In this document: piece after piece, positions 17,334 to 25,934 of the stretch
Numbering within the stretch: position 1 is the stretch's first letter
How the letters are laid out: each line of letters starts with the position of its first letter
NCBI GenBank assembly: GCA_027490155.1
Contig: JAIXYP010000054.1
Span: 1-64,000 of the forward strand
Origin: Cytophagaceae bacterium
Lineage (GTDB): Bacteria; Bacteroidota; Bacteroidia; Cytophagales; Flexibacteraceae
Reading direction: 5' to 3'
Length of the DNA stretch: 64,000 nt
The notes under the pieces: model-generated
Seen by the model: only the letters and a program-made list of their open reading frames with translations
What the model was told of the DNA's origin: nothing
The model's database searches: none
Translations under genes and position numbers: made by a program

Positions 17334-19679
17334 CTAGTCGTTATTGCCATTGAAGTTAAAAGTGGTGCCAGTGCTGTTTGGCTTGGGATCCACGCGGTGG
17401 CTTCCGTTGCGGCCTTCGTGGTAGTCAAAGCTCTGGGAGTTGCCATTGTTTTTACGACTCTGGAATACGCGGCTATACCATGGGGCACCACCGTTGTTGC
17501 TGTAGCGACTGACATCACCCACGATGTCACCCATGTTGTCGTTCCGGATCTGGTTGAGGACTACACCACCAAACTTAGCACCATACTCTTGCAGGTTCTC
17601 TATGTTGCGCAGGTCTGCTTTGCTGATCACGGAGTAGCTTGGATAAACTGCAATGACTTTGTCGGCATATGGCATCAGCTCTTCGGTGTCATTGTATTGC
17701 AATAGGCTGCGACACTCGACGATGATGTAATCGTAATCCCTTCTCCAACGGTCGAATAGGCTCCTCCAGGCATAATCAGGCATGATTTCGCTTGGGGTCA
17801 TGCTGCTACGGCCTGTGCCAGCAACATCGATCCTTTTGGTGACCTCAGTTGTGTTGTTTGGCAAGACGAGGCTGTTCATGCCGTTGTTGATCAGCTCTGG
17901 GGCCTGGAACAAACGTGTAAGCTCGTTATTACGGAAGTTAGCATCAGCAAGTAGGACCCTTTTGCCGGTGAGGCCGAGGGCATAAGCCAAGGAGACAGCT
18001 ACTGTGGTTTTGCCAGCTTGCCCACTAAAATCAGTCAGGACATAGACTTTGGAATCAGGGTCTTGTTCGATCTGGGTACGGAGTGAACGCACCTGATTTT
18101 TGAACATCTCGAGCGAACCATCAGCTTGCTCCTCGCGGAATACCCTGCCAAGGTCGAACGAACCACTCGGGATCATATTTAGGCCAGCCACAGGGCGAAC
18201 ACCAGTTTCACGCTCGAACCCGGTTACGTTCCGGACACTATCATCAAAATAGTCAACAGCGAGGATGATAAGGGCCACTAACAAGAAGGCAGCAAAACCA
18301 GCAATGGCCACAAATAGCCAGATACGGTTGGTTTCTGGGCGCTCAGGCGCAACACCTTTCTCGATCGTTTTGAGGGCTTTATAGAAGTTTAAAGAGCCGA
18401 ACTGTAGGTCATTGAGTTTGTTTAGGATAACCAAGTAGGCCTGCATGTTGGTCTCGATCTCACGTTCTAGTTTGTTGATCGTGGCCTCATGCGGCGTATA
18501 GCTATTGATCTTGTTCTCGATCCGGTTGCTTTCGGCGTCAAGAGAAGAGGTAGCGTTTTTGGCAATTTCGAGGTCAAACTCGGCATTTAGCTGACGGTCC
18601 ACCAAGTTTTGTTTGGTCGTGTTTGGGTTCAGCAAGAATGCCTCATGATTGGTTTTTACTAGGTCATCAAACTCAGCACGGATCCTTTCGGCATTGCGTA
18701 GATAGACAGAGTCCCGCATGTTGCTCTCGACAAATTTGTCTTGATTTTCGGCAATCCGACGGCGATACTCTTCCATCCGGCGGTTGAAATCTCCAGATAG
18801 CGCCTCTAGATACTGACGCTTGCGGGGCGCAAACCGACCTTCAATTTCTTTAATGTTATTTTTGAGGCCGTAGAGGTTTTTGCGCTCTTGCTCGCGTGCG
18901 ATCTCAATGTCTTTTTGCTGATCAACGAGGGCTTTGGTTTGCTCGTAGAGGTTAATGACGCGGTTGCGCATCTTGTAGTTCTTGAGCTCTTCGACTTTGG
19001 CTTCCATCTCAAGGCGTTTGCGCTCAGCCAATCGACGTAGGTACTCCAATAAGTTGTTGTTATTGCTAAGGCTAACTTGGTTCCGGATTGTCATCAGGAT
19101 CTCGCATGCTCTGTTGACGGCGAAAGCAGAAAGCTGTGGGTTTTCGCTGCCAAACTCAATTTTCATGTAGTCAGACTCGGGCACACGTGTGACTGATGTG
19201 GCACGGTTGATTGACTCGGCATCATATCCGTACGAACGAAGCAAACGATAGAGTAAATCTTCGGTGCTGGCGTTGGCAGACAAAATGTTCTCGGCCTGGA
19301 GTTTGCGACGTAGTAGGGCAATCATGCCACCTTCGTCCACAGCCAGCTCTTTGGACGGTGTCCGGAAGGCTTTGCTTTTGTTCTCGAGGTCATGCAGGAG
19401 TAGCTCGTAGCCTACAGCAGTGCTCAGTGGCTGGGACTTAATGAGCTCCATAAGGTTAGCAAACTTGGTGTTTACCTCAAATGGCTGCATATAAACGTAG
19501 CCCCCAAGTGGGTTGCCTTCGCTTTGCTCGGTGATGCCAGTAGCCATAATGGCACGCGCCTTGTAGGTTTTGGGCAGGCTAGCAACTACCAAGAAGACGA
19601 TCAGCATTACTACTAGCGGGATGCCGAGCAGTAACCATTTCCTCCGCCAGAGGATGTTGAAATAATACGATAGTTCCAT
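17334..19679 (-). CDS. Wzc-like polysaccharide copolymerase with BY-kinase-type domain
   Basis: A 781-residue inner-membrane protein, last gene of the polysaccharide operon. A first transmembrane helix at 14-34 opens a Wzz domain, followed by a long coiled coil (about 200-430) and a second helix at 452-476. The cytoplasmic ATPase domain (about 520-710) has Walker A SGQAGKTT (552-559, Lys557) and Walker A' LLADAN (Asp579). The Walker B position reads YIIVECRS, with Glu655 where an Asp is usual. The C-terminal tail is Asn/Ser-rich with few tyrosines, not the usual Tyr cluster. It probably sets chain length and couples export; kinase activity is uncertain. Confidence 0.88.
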   Translation of the reverse strand: MELSYYFNILWRRKWLLLGIPLVVMLIVFLVVASLPKTYKARAIMATGITEQSEGNPLGGYVYMQPFEVNTKFANLMELIKSQPLSTAVGYELLLHDLENKSKAFRTPSKELAVDEGGMIALLRRKLQAENILSANASTEDLLYRLLRSYGYDAESINRATSVTRVPESDYMKIEFGSENPQLSAFAVNRACEILMTIRNQVSLSNNNNLLEYLRRLAERKRLEMEAKVEELKNYKMRNRVINLYEQTKALVDQQKDIEIAREQERKNLYGLKNNIKEIEGRFAPRKRQYLEALSGDFNRRMEEYRRRIAENQDKFVESNMRDSVYLRNAERIRAEFDDLVKTNHEAFLLNPNTTKQNLVDRQLNAEFDLEIAKNATSSLDAESNRIENKINSYTPHEATINKLEREIETNMQAYLVILNKLNDLQFGSLNFYKALKTIEKGVAPERPETNRIWLFVAIAGFAAFLLVALIILAVDYFDDSVRNVTGFERETGVRPVAGLNMIPSGSFDLGRVFREEQADGSLEMFKNQVRSLRTQIEQDPDSKVYVLTDFSGQAGKTTVAVSLAYALGLTGKRVLLADANFRNNELTRLFQAPELINNGMNSLVLPNNTTEVTKRIDVAGTGRSSMTPSEIMPDYAWRSLFDRWRRDYDYIIVECRSLLQYNDTEELMPYADKVIAVYPSYSVISKADLRNIENLQEYGAKFGGVVLNQIRNDNMGDIVGDVSRYSNNGGAPWYSRVFQSRKNNGNSQSFDYHEGRNGSHRVDPKPNSTGTTFNFNGNND

Positions 19680-19940
19680 GGTAAAGTTTGTTGAGAGCGC
19701 TTGTATTTTGATTGGGAGGTGGGCCGATTGGTTGTATTGTTTGTCAACAGACTCAATATGGGCCTAACTGGAAAATGAATAGGTGGACTAGGAAGGATAA
19801 TGCGCTCGGTTGGCTAAGTTGAGTTAGCACCCACAAAGATGGATGTTGAGGATCTTCTCTATGGTCGAAATAAGCGACAATACTTACAAGCGTAACCTAA
19901 ATATTAAAACTGTACTGGAAGGCGATTGATGAAGGTGGTG

Positions 19941-21041
19941 TTATTTAACTTCTTCGAGTTTGACGCCGATCCACTCCTCGAGGTAAGCCTTGGCCATAAA
20001 CATATTGTGGCGGCTGGTGATCACGAGTTGGGCTGCATCAGCATAGGCTTTTTGGATTTTGGCAAATTCTTCGACTGGAACTTGACCTGTCTCGAAGTTG
20101 AGCTTCATGACTTTGAGGGTCATTTCCTGCTCGTTGGCTAGTTCGGTCTCGCTCTTGGTGAGGTTTTTATACATCAAGAAACTCTGATACCGTTTAATTG
20201 TCTCGGACCTCATGAAGTGTTTTTGGTAGTTGAGATCTGCCTGAGCAATGTTGGTGCCCTCACGGCTATTCCTGACGCGGCTACCGTAGTTTACAAACTG
20301 CCCAAGGTTGAAAGACAGACCAGCACCAAGGCCACTTGGGGCAGCACTGATCGTTGGGCGTGCACCAGCACCGTTGCCATAGTCAGTAAAGTTGGTTTGG
20401 GCAAAGAAAACGATATCCGTGAACCAAGATCTTCGTGTCTGGAGGTGATACTCTTGCGTTTGTTTAAGTTTAGCCTCAAGGCCACGGTTGATTGGTAGGT
20501 TTTTCCAGGCGGTTTGTACTAAACGTTCCTCAAAGTCAGCAGGGAATGAGTCCTCTGGCATTATCAAACGACGATAGTCGGTTGTAGGGACATTATAGCT
20601 AGCCGCATAGGTTGCACTACTGTCTTCATAGCTTGTCGCACGTGCATTTTTGGTACCACGATCCGTGCGGTCAGCATTTGTCTTGGTAGAGCCAGCCTTT
20701 TGTTTGGCTGGCGGATCAACATAAATGGTTTCGGGCTGGATGCGGTTTGCTGGCGGACGCTCAACATATACTGTTTCGGGCTGAACTCTGGTAGCTGGCC
20801 TAGGGGCTGATTGTTGTACAGGCGGACGCTCTACATAAACGGTTTCGGGCTGAATGCGGCCTTGTGATGCAGGGCGCTCTACGTAAACAGTTTCTGGCTG
20901 CACAGTACCAATCGGACGACGCACTGGGGTAGGCTGTGGTGCTGAGGACGAGGAGCTGCTGCTACTGCTGCTCCGTGGCTGAGCAATTGACAGCGCAACG
21001 CTACTGACAAGGACTAGGATGCTTAATAATATGTTTTTCAT
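19941..21041 (-). CDS. exported TolC-like protein with QPET repeats
   Basis: A 366-residue protein started at the ATG at 21041, which begins a signal peptide (MKNILLSILVLVSS...SIAQ). After a run of ten serines come four copies of QPET-V/I-YV-E/D-R/P-P starting at residues 48, 64, 87 and 102. The C-terminal half (about 170-366) looks like one TolC/outer-membrane-efflux helical domain, with paired amphipathic helices and the segment LNYQKHFMRSETIKRYQSF. A complete TolC has two such halves. It lies between the Wzy-like and Wzc-like genes, so an outer-membrane export role is plausible. The repeats' function is unknown. Confidence 0.7.
   Translation of the reverse strand: MKNILLSILVLVSSVALSIAQPRSSSSSSSSSSAPQPTPVRRPIGTVQPETVYVERPASQGRIQPETVYVERPPVQQSAPRPATRVQPETVYVERPPANRIQPETIYVDPPAKQKAGSTKTNADRTDRGTKNARATSYEDSSATYAASYNVPTTDYRRLIMPEDSFPADFEERLVQTAWKNLPINRGLEAKLKQTQEYHLQTRRSWFTDIVFFAQTNFTDYGNGAGARPTISAAPSGLGAGLSFNLGQFVNYGSRVRNSREGTNIAQADLNYQKHFMRSETIKRYQSFLMYKNLTKSETELANEQEMTLKVMKLNFETGQVPVEEFAKIQKAYADAAQLVITSRHNMFMAKAYLEEWIGVKLEEVK
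20709..20906 (-). repeat. four QPETVYVERP-type coding repeats
   Basis: Four degenerate copies of a 10-residue motif (QPET[VI]YV[ED][RP]P), spaced 15-23 residues apart, in the N-terminal linker of the TolC-like protein. The Pro/Arg/Tyr content suggests an extended, possibly peptidoglycan- or partner-binding segment. Confidence 0.85.
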
Positions 21042-21155
21042 AGGTCTGTATTTGGGGCCTAGCCTTTCTTGTTGATTGTCAAACAATGTTGGTTCAGCGT
21101 TTGGCTAGGAGGACTCAGGCAATGGGTAACTACTACTAAAGAAGGGATATTCAGG

Positions 21156-22742
21156 TTATGTCAGTGGTACCGAGTTTTGGTTGGTGAAGGCTCTACTCAT
21201 TCCGATGGACCCTGAGTGGTATGGATTGAGATTCTTGGATGGCGAAGAGGTATCTGTGAACTGTTTCTTCTGATCCAGCTCGTATAGCTTGGTGCTCATT
21301 GCAAGCATCACGAAGAAAATCAGGTTATTCGGGATCTGTCCGATGGCTTCTTGTGGGAAGTTCGCTACGGTCAGGATCAACAAACCAGCAAGCAGTGCTA
21401 TACTGAAGTTCTGGAGCTTAGGGTCCTGGATCTTGTAATGATTTTTGACGCCGTTATTGAAGGTAACGAAAAACAGCAAGAGGTACACAAATAGGCTTAC
21501 ATAGCCTTGCTCCACAGCAACACGGACAAAGCCGCTATCAGGCGGGAAGTCAGCCAAAGGAGCACCTTGGCTAAAACGTTTGCCCCAATAACCTGTTGAT
21601 CCTAGGCCAGCACCAAATGGCAGGCTTTGGATAAAGGGCTTAACGAAAGCCTTGTTCGCTTCGCGGACTTTATAGCTTTCATCTTCCTCTGGGCGGAAGG
21701 CTGTCTGGAACCGAATAAGGTTTAGGTTGCCACCTGTTGGCATTTTAGCCAAGATAAAGCCTATCGCAAAGACTGCCACCGCAAGAGCTATGATGTTGCG
21801 CTTGAGGGTAATGGTACTAAAGAAGGCAATCCCGACTGGGAAGGCAATATAGGCAGCGCGGGTACCCGAGTGGATCATGGCTGTTGCCATCAGGATGGAT
21901 AAAAGGATCAGGCCAATCCGATAGGATGCACGATAAGGGCCAGAGGCCAAAATCAAACAAACTACACTGGTGAGAGCCATGAAAACGCCATAGATCATTG
22001 GGTCAGACAGGAAACTAAACTTCCGAAAACGCCCCATGATGTATAGCAGACCGTAACGTTCGGAGTCCATCATGATCCAGTCGGTCTCGAACTGGAAGAA
22101 GCCGACGTACTCCTGTTTGAGGCCGTACAGCATTACCAAGATGGCCAAAACGACCCATAATTTCATCAAGTTGGTGATGTACTTGACGTTGTCGACAGCA
22201 TAAAGCGTCACATAGTACATTACCATGAAGCCAGCTGTTGACCGTACGGTATAGACCCAAGCCAACCTACTAGCAGCTATCGGATTAAAAAGCTGGATAA
22301 AAATCATCAAAATCCAGATGCCAACCATGTAGGCAACTGGGTTGTGCATAAATTTCCAACTTGCCCGTTGGTTTATCTGCCGTGCTAGCAGACCAACAAA
22401 CGTACCTGCAATCATGATGTCCATGGCTAGGCCAACAGGGGCTTCGCCTACAAATCGTTTGATGCCAAGGACGAAAAAGGACAAGCCAAAGATCATAAAC
22501 AGCCCCGCTTTCTGGTTAACGACGGCAGCCATAAAAAATGGTAAACCAATCAGGCTCACCACGATCGTGATGCCGATTTTGTATCCCGCCATGACCATGC
22601 CATACCCCATGCAGCTACACATCACGAGCATAATGAGGATACCGAAGGGCGTACTGAACCGATTCTCCTTAAGGGCATGAAACTGACGGGCCAGAAATGA
22701 ATCTGCCTTAAGTTCCTGTATTTTGAGATTAAACGTGTCCAT
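21156..22742 (-). CDS. O-antigen ligase/polymerase family membrane protein (Wzy-like)
   Basis: A polytopic membrane protein of 528 residues when started at the ATG at 22742; a longer start at 22808 would overlap the upstream glycosyltransferase. About twelve hydrophobic segments are visible. The motif region SGTRAAYIAFPVG followed by a large loop with PDSGFVRVAVEQGYVSL is typical of the Wzy_C/O-antigen ligase superfamily. In this operon it most likely polymerises repeat units at the periplasmic face. The C-terminus is a Ser/Asn-rich cytoplasmic tail. Confidence 0.87.
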   Translation of the reverse strand: MDTFNLKIQELKADSFLARQFHALKENRFSTPFGILIMLVMCSCMGYGMVMAGYKIGITIVVSLIGLPFFMAAVVNQKAGLFMIFGLSFFVLGIKRFVGEAPVGLAMDIMIAGTFVGLLARQINQRASWKFMHNPVAYMVGIWILMIFIQLFNPIAASRLAWVYTVRSTAGFMVMYYVTLYAVDNVKYITNLMKLWVVLAILVMLYGLKQEYVGFFQFETDWIMMDSERYGLLYIMGRFRKFSFLSDPMIYGVFMALTSVVCLILASGPYRASYRIGLILLSILMATAMIHSGTRAAYIAFPVGIAFFSTITLKRNIIALAVAVFAIGFILAKMPTGGNLNLIRFQTAFRPEEDESYKVREANKAFVKPFIQSLPFGAGLGSTGYWGKRFSQGAPLADFPPDSGFVRVAVEQGYVSLFVYLLLFFVTFNNGVKNHYKIQDPKLQNFSIALLAGLLILTVANFPQEAIGQIPNNLIFFVMLAMSTKLYELDQKKQFTDTSSPSKNLNPYHSGSIGMSRAFTNQNSVPLT

Positions 22743-22762
22743 TGGATCTTGGTGCTGTTGGG

Positions 22763-23713
22763 CTAAACGGCCTGTAAGAGATTGAAACTGTCTGGGCTGA
22801 GGTGCCACTTAAGGGTCTCGGCATAGACTTGTTTGTTGGCCTTGCTCTCTTGGTCAGAGAACGGCATAAATCTACAGTACCAAAGCACAAGGTAGATACT
22901 GGCACGGAGGCGGTACAACCAATAGTCGGTCAGGCCATAGTGCTTTAGCAAAAAGATATAGAAACTCTTATAGTTCTGGATAAACATCGCAGCCTTACGC
23001 TGGCGTGTGCTCGCGCGGCCGATGTGGACAATGTTGGCTTCGGAGCAGAACCAGCTATCACGGCCAGCCTTTTGAGCCCGCATGAAGTAGTCCATCTCCT
23101 CAGCATAGATGTAGAAGCGCTCGTCGAGGTTGCCAATAGAGCCTAGGAAATCACGGCTGAAAAGCATCACGGCACCATAGGCCCAGTCGATCACCTTGGT
23201 AGTGTCATGTGCCCAGCCATTGCTCTGGAACTTGCCGAAGATGCCGAACTTAGAGGCCAGATCGGTAAAGAATCTGTTTTCCAGGAAAGACCTGCCGAAG
23301 CTATAGAACTTATGGACAGAACGTTGGAGCGTCCGGTCATCATTGAGCAAACGTGAGGTAATAATCCCGAGTTTAGCAGCTGGTTTGCTGTCTGCAAAGG
23401 CAATCATTTTGTCGATGGCAGAATCCAATACAACTGTATCTGGGTTAAGCAAGAGCATGTAACGGCCGGTACCAATCTCGAGGCCTTGGTTGTTGGCTTT
23501 TGCAAAACCTAGATTTTGGGCATTGGCGATCAAAATCACCTCTGGAAACTCGGTGGCTACCATCTGTGCAGAGCCATCTGCGCTGTTATTGTCAACCACG
23601 ATCACTTCGGCCACGAATGCAATCATCTCGGTCTGGATCGACCGCAAGCAGGCACGCAGCAAGTTGGCTGTGTTCCAGTTTACGATGATAACAGATACGT
23701 CAGGACTATGCAT
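22763..23713 (-). CDS. family 2 glycosyltransferase
   Basis: A 316-residue GT-A enzyme. The N-terminus VSVIIVNWNTANLL and the VVDNNSADGS loop form the nucleotide-sugar site, and LLLNPDTVVLD supplies the metal-binding acidic residue. The C-terminal part resembles rhamnosyltransferase-like proteins, with EEMDYFMRAQKAG. It would add one sugar to the lipid-linked repeat unit. It sits 20 bp before the Wzy-like gene and about 65 bp after a very small membrane protein gene. Confidence 0.9.
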   Translation of the reverse strand: MHSPDVSVIIVNWNTANLLRACLRSIQTEMIAFVAEVIVVDNNSADGSAQMVATEFPEVILIANAQNLGFAKANNQGLEIGTGRYMLLLNPDTVVLDSAIDKMIAFADSKPAAKLGIITSRLLNDDRTLQRSVHKFYSFGRSFLENRFFTDLASKFGIFGKFQSNGWAHDTTKVIDWAYGAVMLFSRDFLGSIGNLDERFYIYAEEMDYFMRAQKAGRDSWFCSEANIVHIGRASTRQRKAAMFIQNYKSFYIFLLKHYGLTDYWLYRLRASIYLVLWYCRFMPFSDQESKANKQVYAETLKWHLSPDSFNLLQAV

Positions 23714-23778
23714 TTTGGGTTGGTCAATCGAGATGGGTAATAGAGGATTATTCGTGCTTTCCTAGTAGTTAGCCGAGG

Positions 23779-23919
23779 CTACTTACCAAAGATAATATCG
23801 AGGAAAACATATACCAAGATAAAGGTAACCAATGCCATCGTTACCACCCTAGCTAGACCCTCGCGGCCACGCTTAAGCGCTTGGCTGCTAAATGGCTTAG
23901 ATGTTACGTGCTTATTCAT
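23779..23919 (-). CDS. 46-residue single-pass membrane protein
   Basis: A small open frame: ATG at 23919-23917, stop at 23779-23781. The N-terminal half (MNKHVTSKPFSSQALKRGRE) is basic and polar; the second half (about residues 24-44) is a single hydrophobic helix containing VTMALVTFILVYVFLDIIF. It lies in the polysaccharide operon between the acyltransferase and a GT2 gene, on the same strand, with gaps of about 100 and 65 bp. I do not recognise it. A small subunit or regulator of the polysaccharide machinery is possible. Confidence 0.65.
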   Translation of the reverse strand: MNKHVTSKPFSSQALKRGREGLARVVTMALVTFILVYVFLDIIFGK

Positions 23920-24021
23920 CGTGTAAGATTATGTATCAAATTTAACTTTTTTTGCGCCAATAATCGATACCAAATACGTCTAAATGGCTAATAATGACGA
24001 TAAAGATGTTGTTTGACAAGA

Positions 24022-24657
24022 TTAACCCTGTTTAATTTGGTCCCAAGTACCTGTAAGGGAACTGTATTTTTTGATTGGTTTTGCTGGGTTTCCGGCCACA
24101 ATCGTGTAAGAAGCTACATCCTTAGTGACCACACTACCTGCCGCTACGATGCTATGTTTGCCAATCTGGACACCTGCAGTAATGACTGCATTGGCCCCAA
24201 TCCAGGCCTCATTTTCTATGACAATCAGCTTGGTATCGACTGGCTGGCGCCATATCGGGAGGGTCAAGTCTTGATACTGATGGTTCAGCCCACTGATCAC
24301 GATGTTCTGGGCTAGGATAACATCATTGCCGATCGTGACTGGACCTATTAGAACGCAGCCGATACCGATACGGGTATTATCTCCGATAATCACATCCCCT
24401 ACGCCATTGTTTACAGTAGAGTAGGACTCGATGGTGCTAAAGTCTCCTAGACTATACTTATTGAACGGCAAGATATCCTGTCGGCAAGGGCTGACGATGG
24501 TGCTGCCACGGCCATAGTGATGGATAAAGGGGTTGAGGAACCACTTGACCCAAAGCCTTGGCTTGGCTTGTCCTGAGGGCATGAGGATCCAAAGTGTCCA
24601 ACGCTTCAAGGCGGGGCTTGTCTTGAGGCGATCCTTTAGCCTATTGATTAGTCCCAT
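24022..24657 (-). CDS. hexapeptide-repeat acyltransferase
   Basis: A 211-residue left-handed beta-helix acyltransferase. Hexapeptide repeats run from about residue 85 (IGDNTRIGIGCVLIGPVTIG) to the end, interrupted by a catalytic loop with LNHQYQDLTLPIW. The C-terminus VVTKDVASYTIVAGNPAKPI is typical of WcaF/CysE-like O-acetyltransferases. It probably decorates the exopolysaccharide or a lipid-linked intermediate with an acyl group. It overlaps the upstream glycosyltransferase by 17 bp, a sign of tight operon packing. Confidence 0.88.
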   Translation of the reverse strand: MGLINRLKDRLKTSPALKRWTLWILMPSGQAKPRLWVKWFLNPFIHHYGRGSTIVSPCRQDILPFNKYSLGDFSTIESYSTVNNGVGDVIIGDNTRIGIGCVLIGPVTIGNDVILAQNIVISGLNHQYQDLTLPIWRQPVDTKLIVIENEAWIGANAVITAGVQIGKHSIVAAGSVVTKDVASYTIVAGNPAKPIKKYSSLTGTWDQIKQG

Positions 24658-25876
24658 CTTCCTCTACTTGATTGATGACACCATAAATTTCTTTTACGTT
24701 GTTTTCCCAGCTATGGCTCATCGCAAATGTACGGCGCTGTTGTGCTTGCTCCTTTGTATTGGTCTGGAGGGCATGGTCGATGACGCTAATCCACTCGTCC
24801 ACTCCATCTGCCAAGAGGCAATGGTTTCCAAAGGCTTTCATAAACTCTGTGCGGGTGGCCACTGCAGGTTTACCCATCGCTAGGTACTCATCTATCTTGA
24901 GTGGATAGTTGCCTTTGGTGATCTCGTTATGAGCCTGTGGGTTGATGCAGACGTCAGAGTGATAGATATAGGCAGGCACGATATTGATGTTTTTTTTGCC
25001 TAGCAACAAGACATTGCCTAGTTGGTGAAGCTTGCTGTTAGCAAAGGCATCATCTTCGGGCCCGACCATGACCCAATCCCAGTCTGGCCTTGCCTCTGCC
25101 ATACCAATCATAAGGTCCAGATCGAGCCTGATGGCGGTAAGGTAGCCAGTATAGATAATTTTGGGCCGATTATCTGCAGGAAGGTCAAAGGGTAGCTCCC
25201 AGTCCTTGTCTGGGTTAAAGTGGGTAGTATTACAGCCTTGGCCTATGTAGTATGCTTTGGCGGTGTGCTGGGCGGCCCATTCGCGTAGATACTCTGAGTT
25301 GGCCACCACAGCTGTTGCTTTAACCATGTGGACGGGCTCGAGCCGACGTCCATGACGCTGCCAATACGGGACGCCCTGTAGGAAATCGCGGGTATAGTAA
25401 AGATAGGTTGTGCAGGGGAGATAATCCTTTAAGAAACAGCAGCGCAACGCATCACTATCGACCAAGACGATTACATTTTTGAAGCCTAGGGCATCGGCAG
25501 CTTGTTGGACATTGGCGGCCAAACGTTTGGCATTGAGGCGATTGAGTTTTTCATAGATCAACCCATCTGGCAAAAAATTGATGCTCTCTAGCGTAAGGAC
25601 GGGGTCCATCAGCCAGATGTTTTTGCGGTCGATCAGGGGGCGGACCGAAGGGCGTGTACCCTTCAGGACTTCCTTCTTGCGCTGGACATTAGGGTCAGTG
25701 GCTTGGCGGTAGGCCGTAATCCGATCTAAGGGCGGGTCGACGTACAGGACTCTGTTGCCACTAGTGGCAATTTCGAGCGATATGTTGCGGCTATTGCTGC
25801 CTGTCTCGACAAACCATGACAAGACCGAAAAGACGATAAAGTCTCTGCCTGTGATGTTTTTGTTTGGGTTGTCCAT
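24641..25876 (-). CDS. GT-B glycosyltransferase (TuaH-like)
   Basis: A 411-residue GT-B fold glycosyltransferase. The N-terminal half opens with IVFSVLSWFVETGSNSRNIS and VLYVDPPLDR, a pattern seen in teichuronic acid-type TuaH proteins. The C-terminal domain has IIYTGYLTAIRLDLDL and the donor-site segment PLKIDEYLAMGKPAVAT. It is soluble with no membrane segment, and probably acts at the inner membrane on lipid-linked saccharide. Specificity is unknown. Confidence 0.85.
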   Translation of the reverse strand: MDNPNKNITGRDFIVFSVLSWFVETGSNSRNISLEIATSGNRVLYVDPPLDRITAYRQATDPNVQRKKEVLKGTRPSVRPLIDRKNIWLMDPVLTLESINFLPDGLIYEKLNRLNAKRLAANVQQAADALGFKNVIVLVDSDALRCCFLKDYLPCTTYLYYTRDFLQGVPYWQRHGRRLEPVHMVKATAVVANSEYLREWAAQHTAKAYYIGQGCNTTHFNPDKDWELPFDLPADNRPKIIYTGYLTAIRLDLDLMIGMAEARPDWDWVMVGPEDDAFANSKLHQLGNVLLLGKKNINIVPAYIYHSDVCINPQAHNEITKGNYPLKIDEYLAMGKPAVATRTEFMKAFGNHCLLADGVDEWISVIDHALQTNTKEQAQQRRTFAMSHSWENNVKEIYGVINQVEEDGTNQ

Positions 25877-25934
25877 AAGACGAGGGTAGAGGTGTTGTGA
25901 TTGGGAGATATATTGGCAATTTATAGCATTAGCG

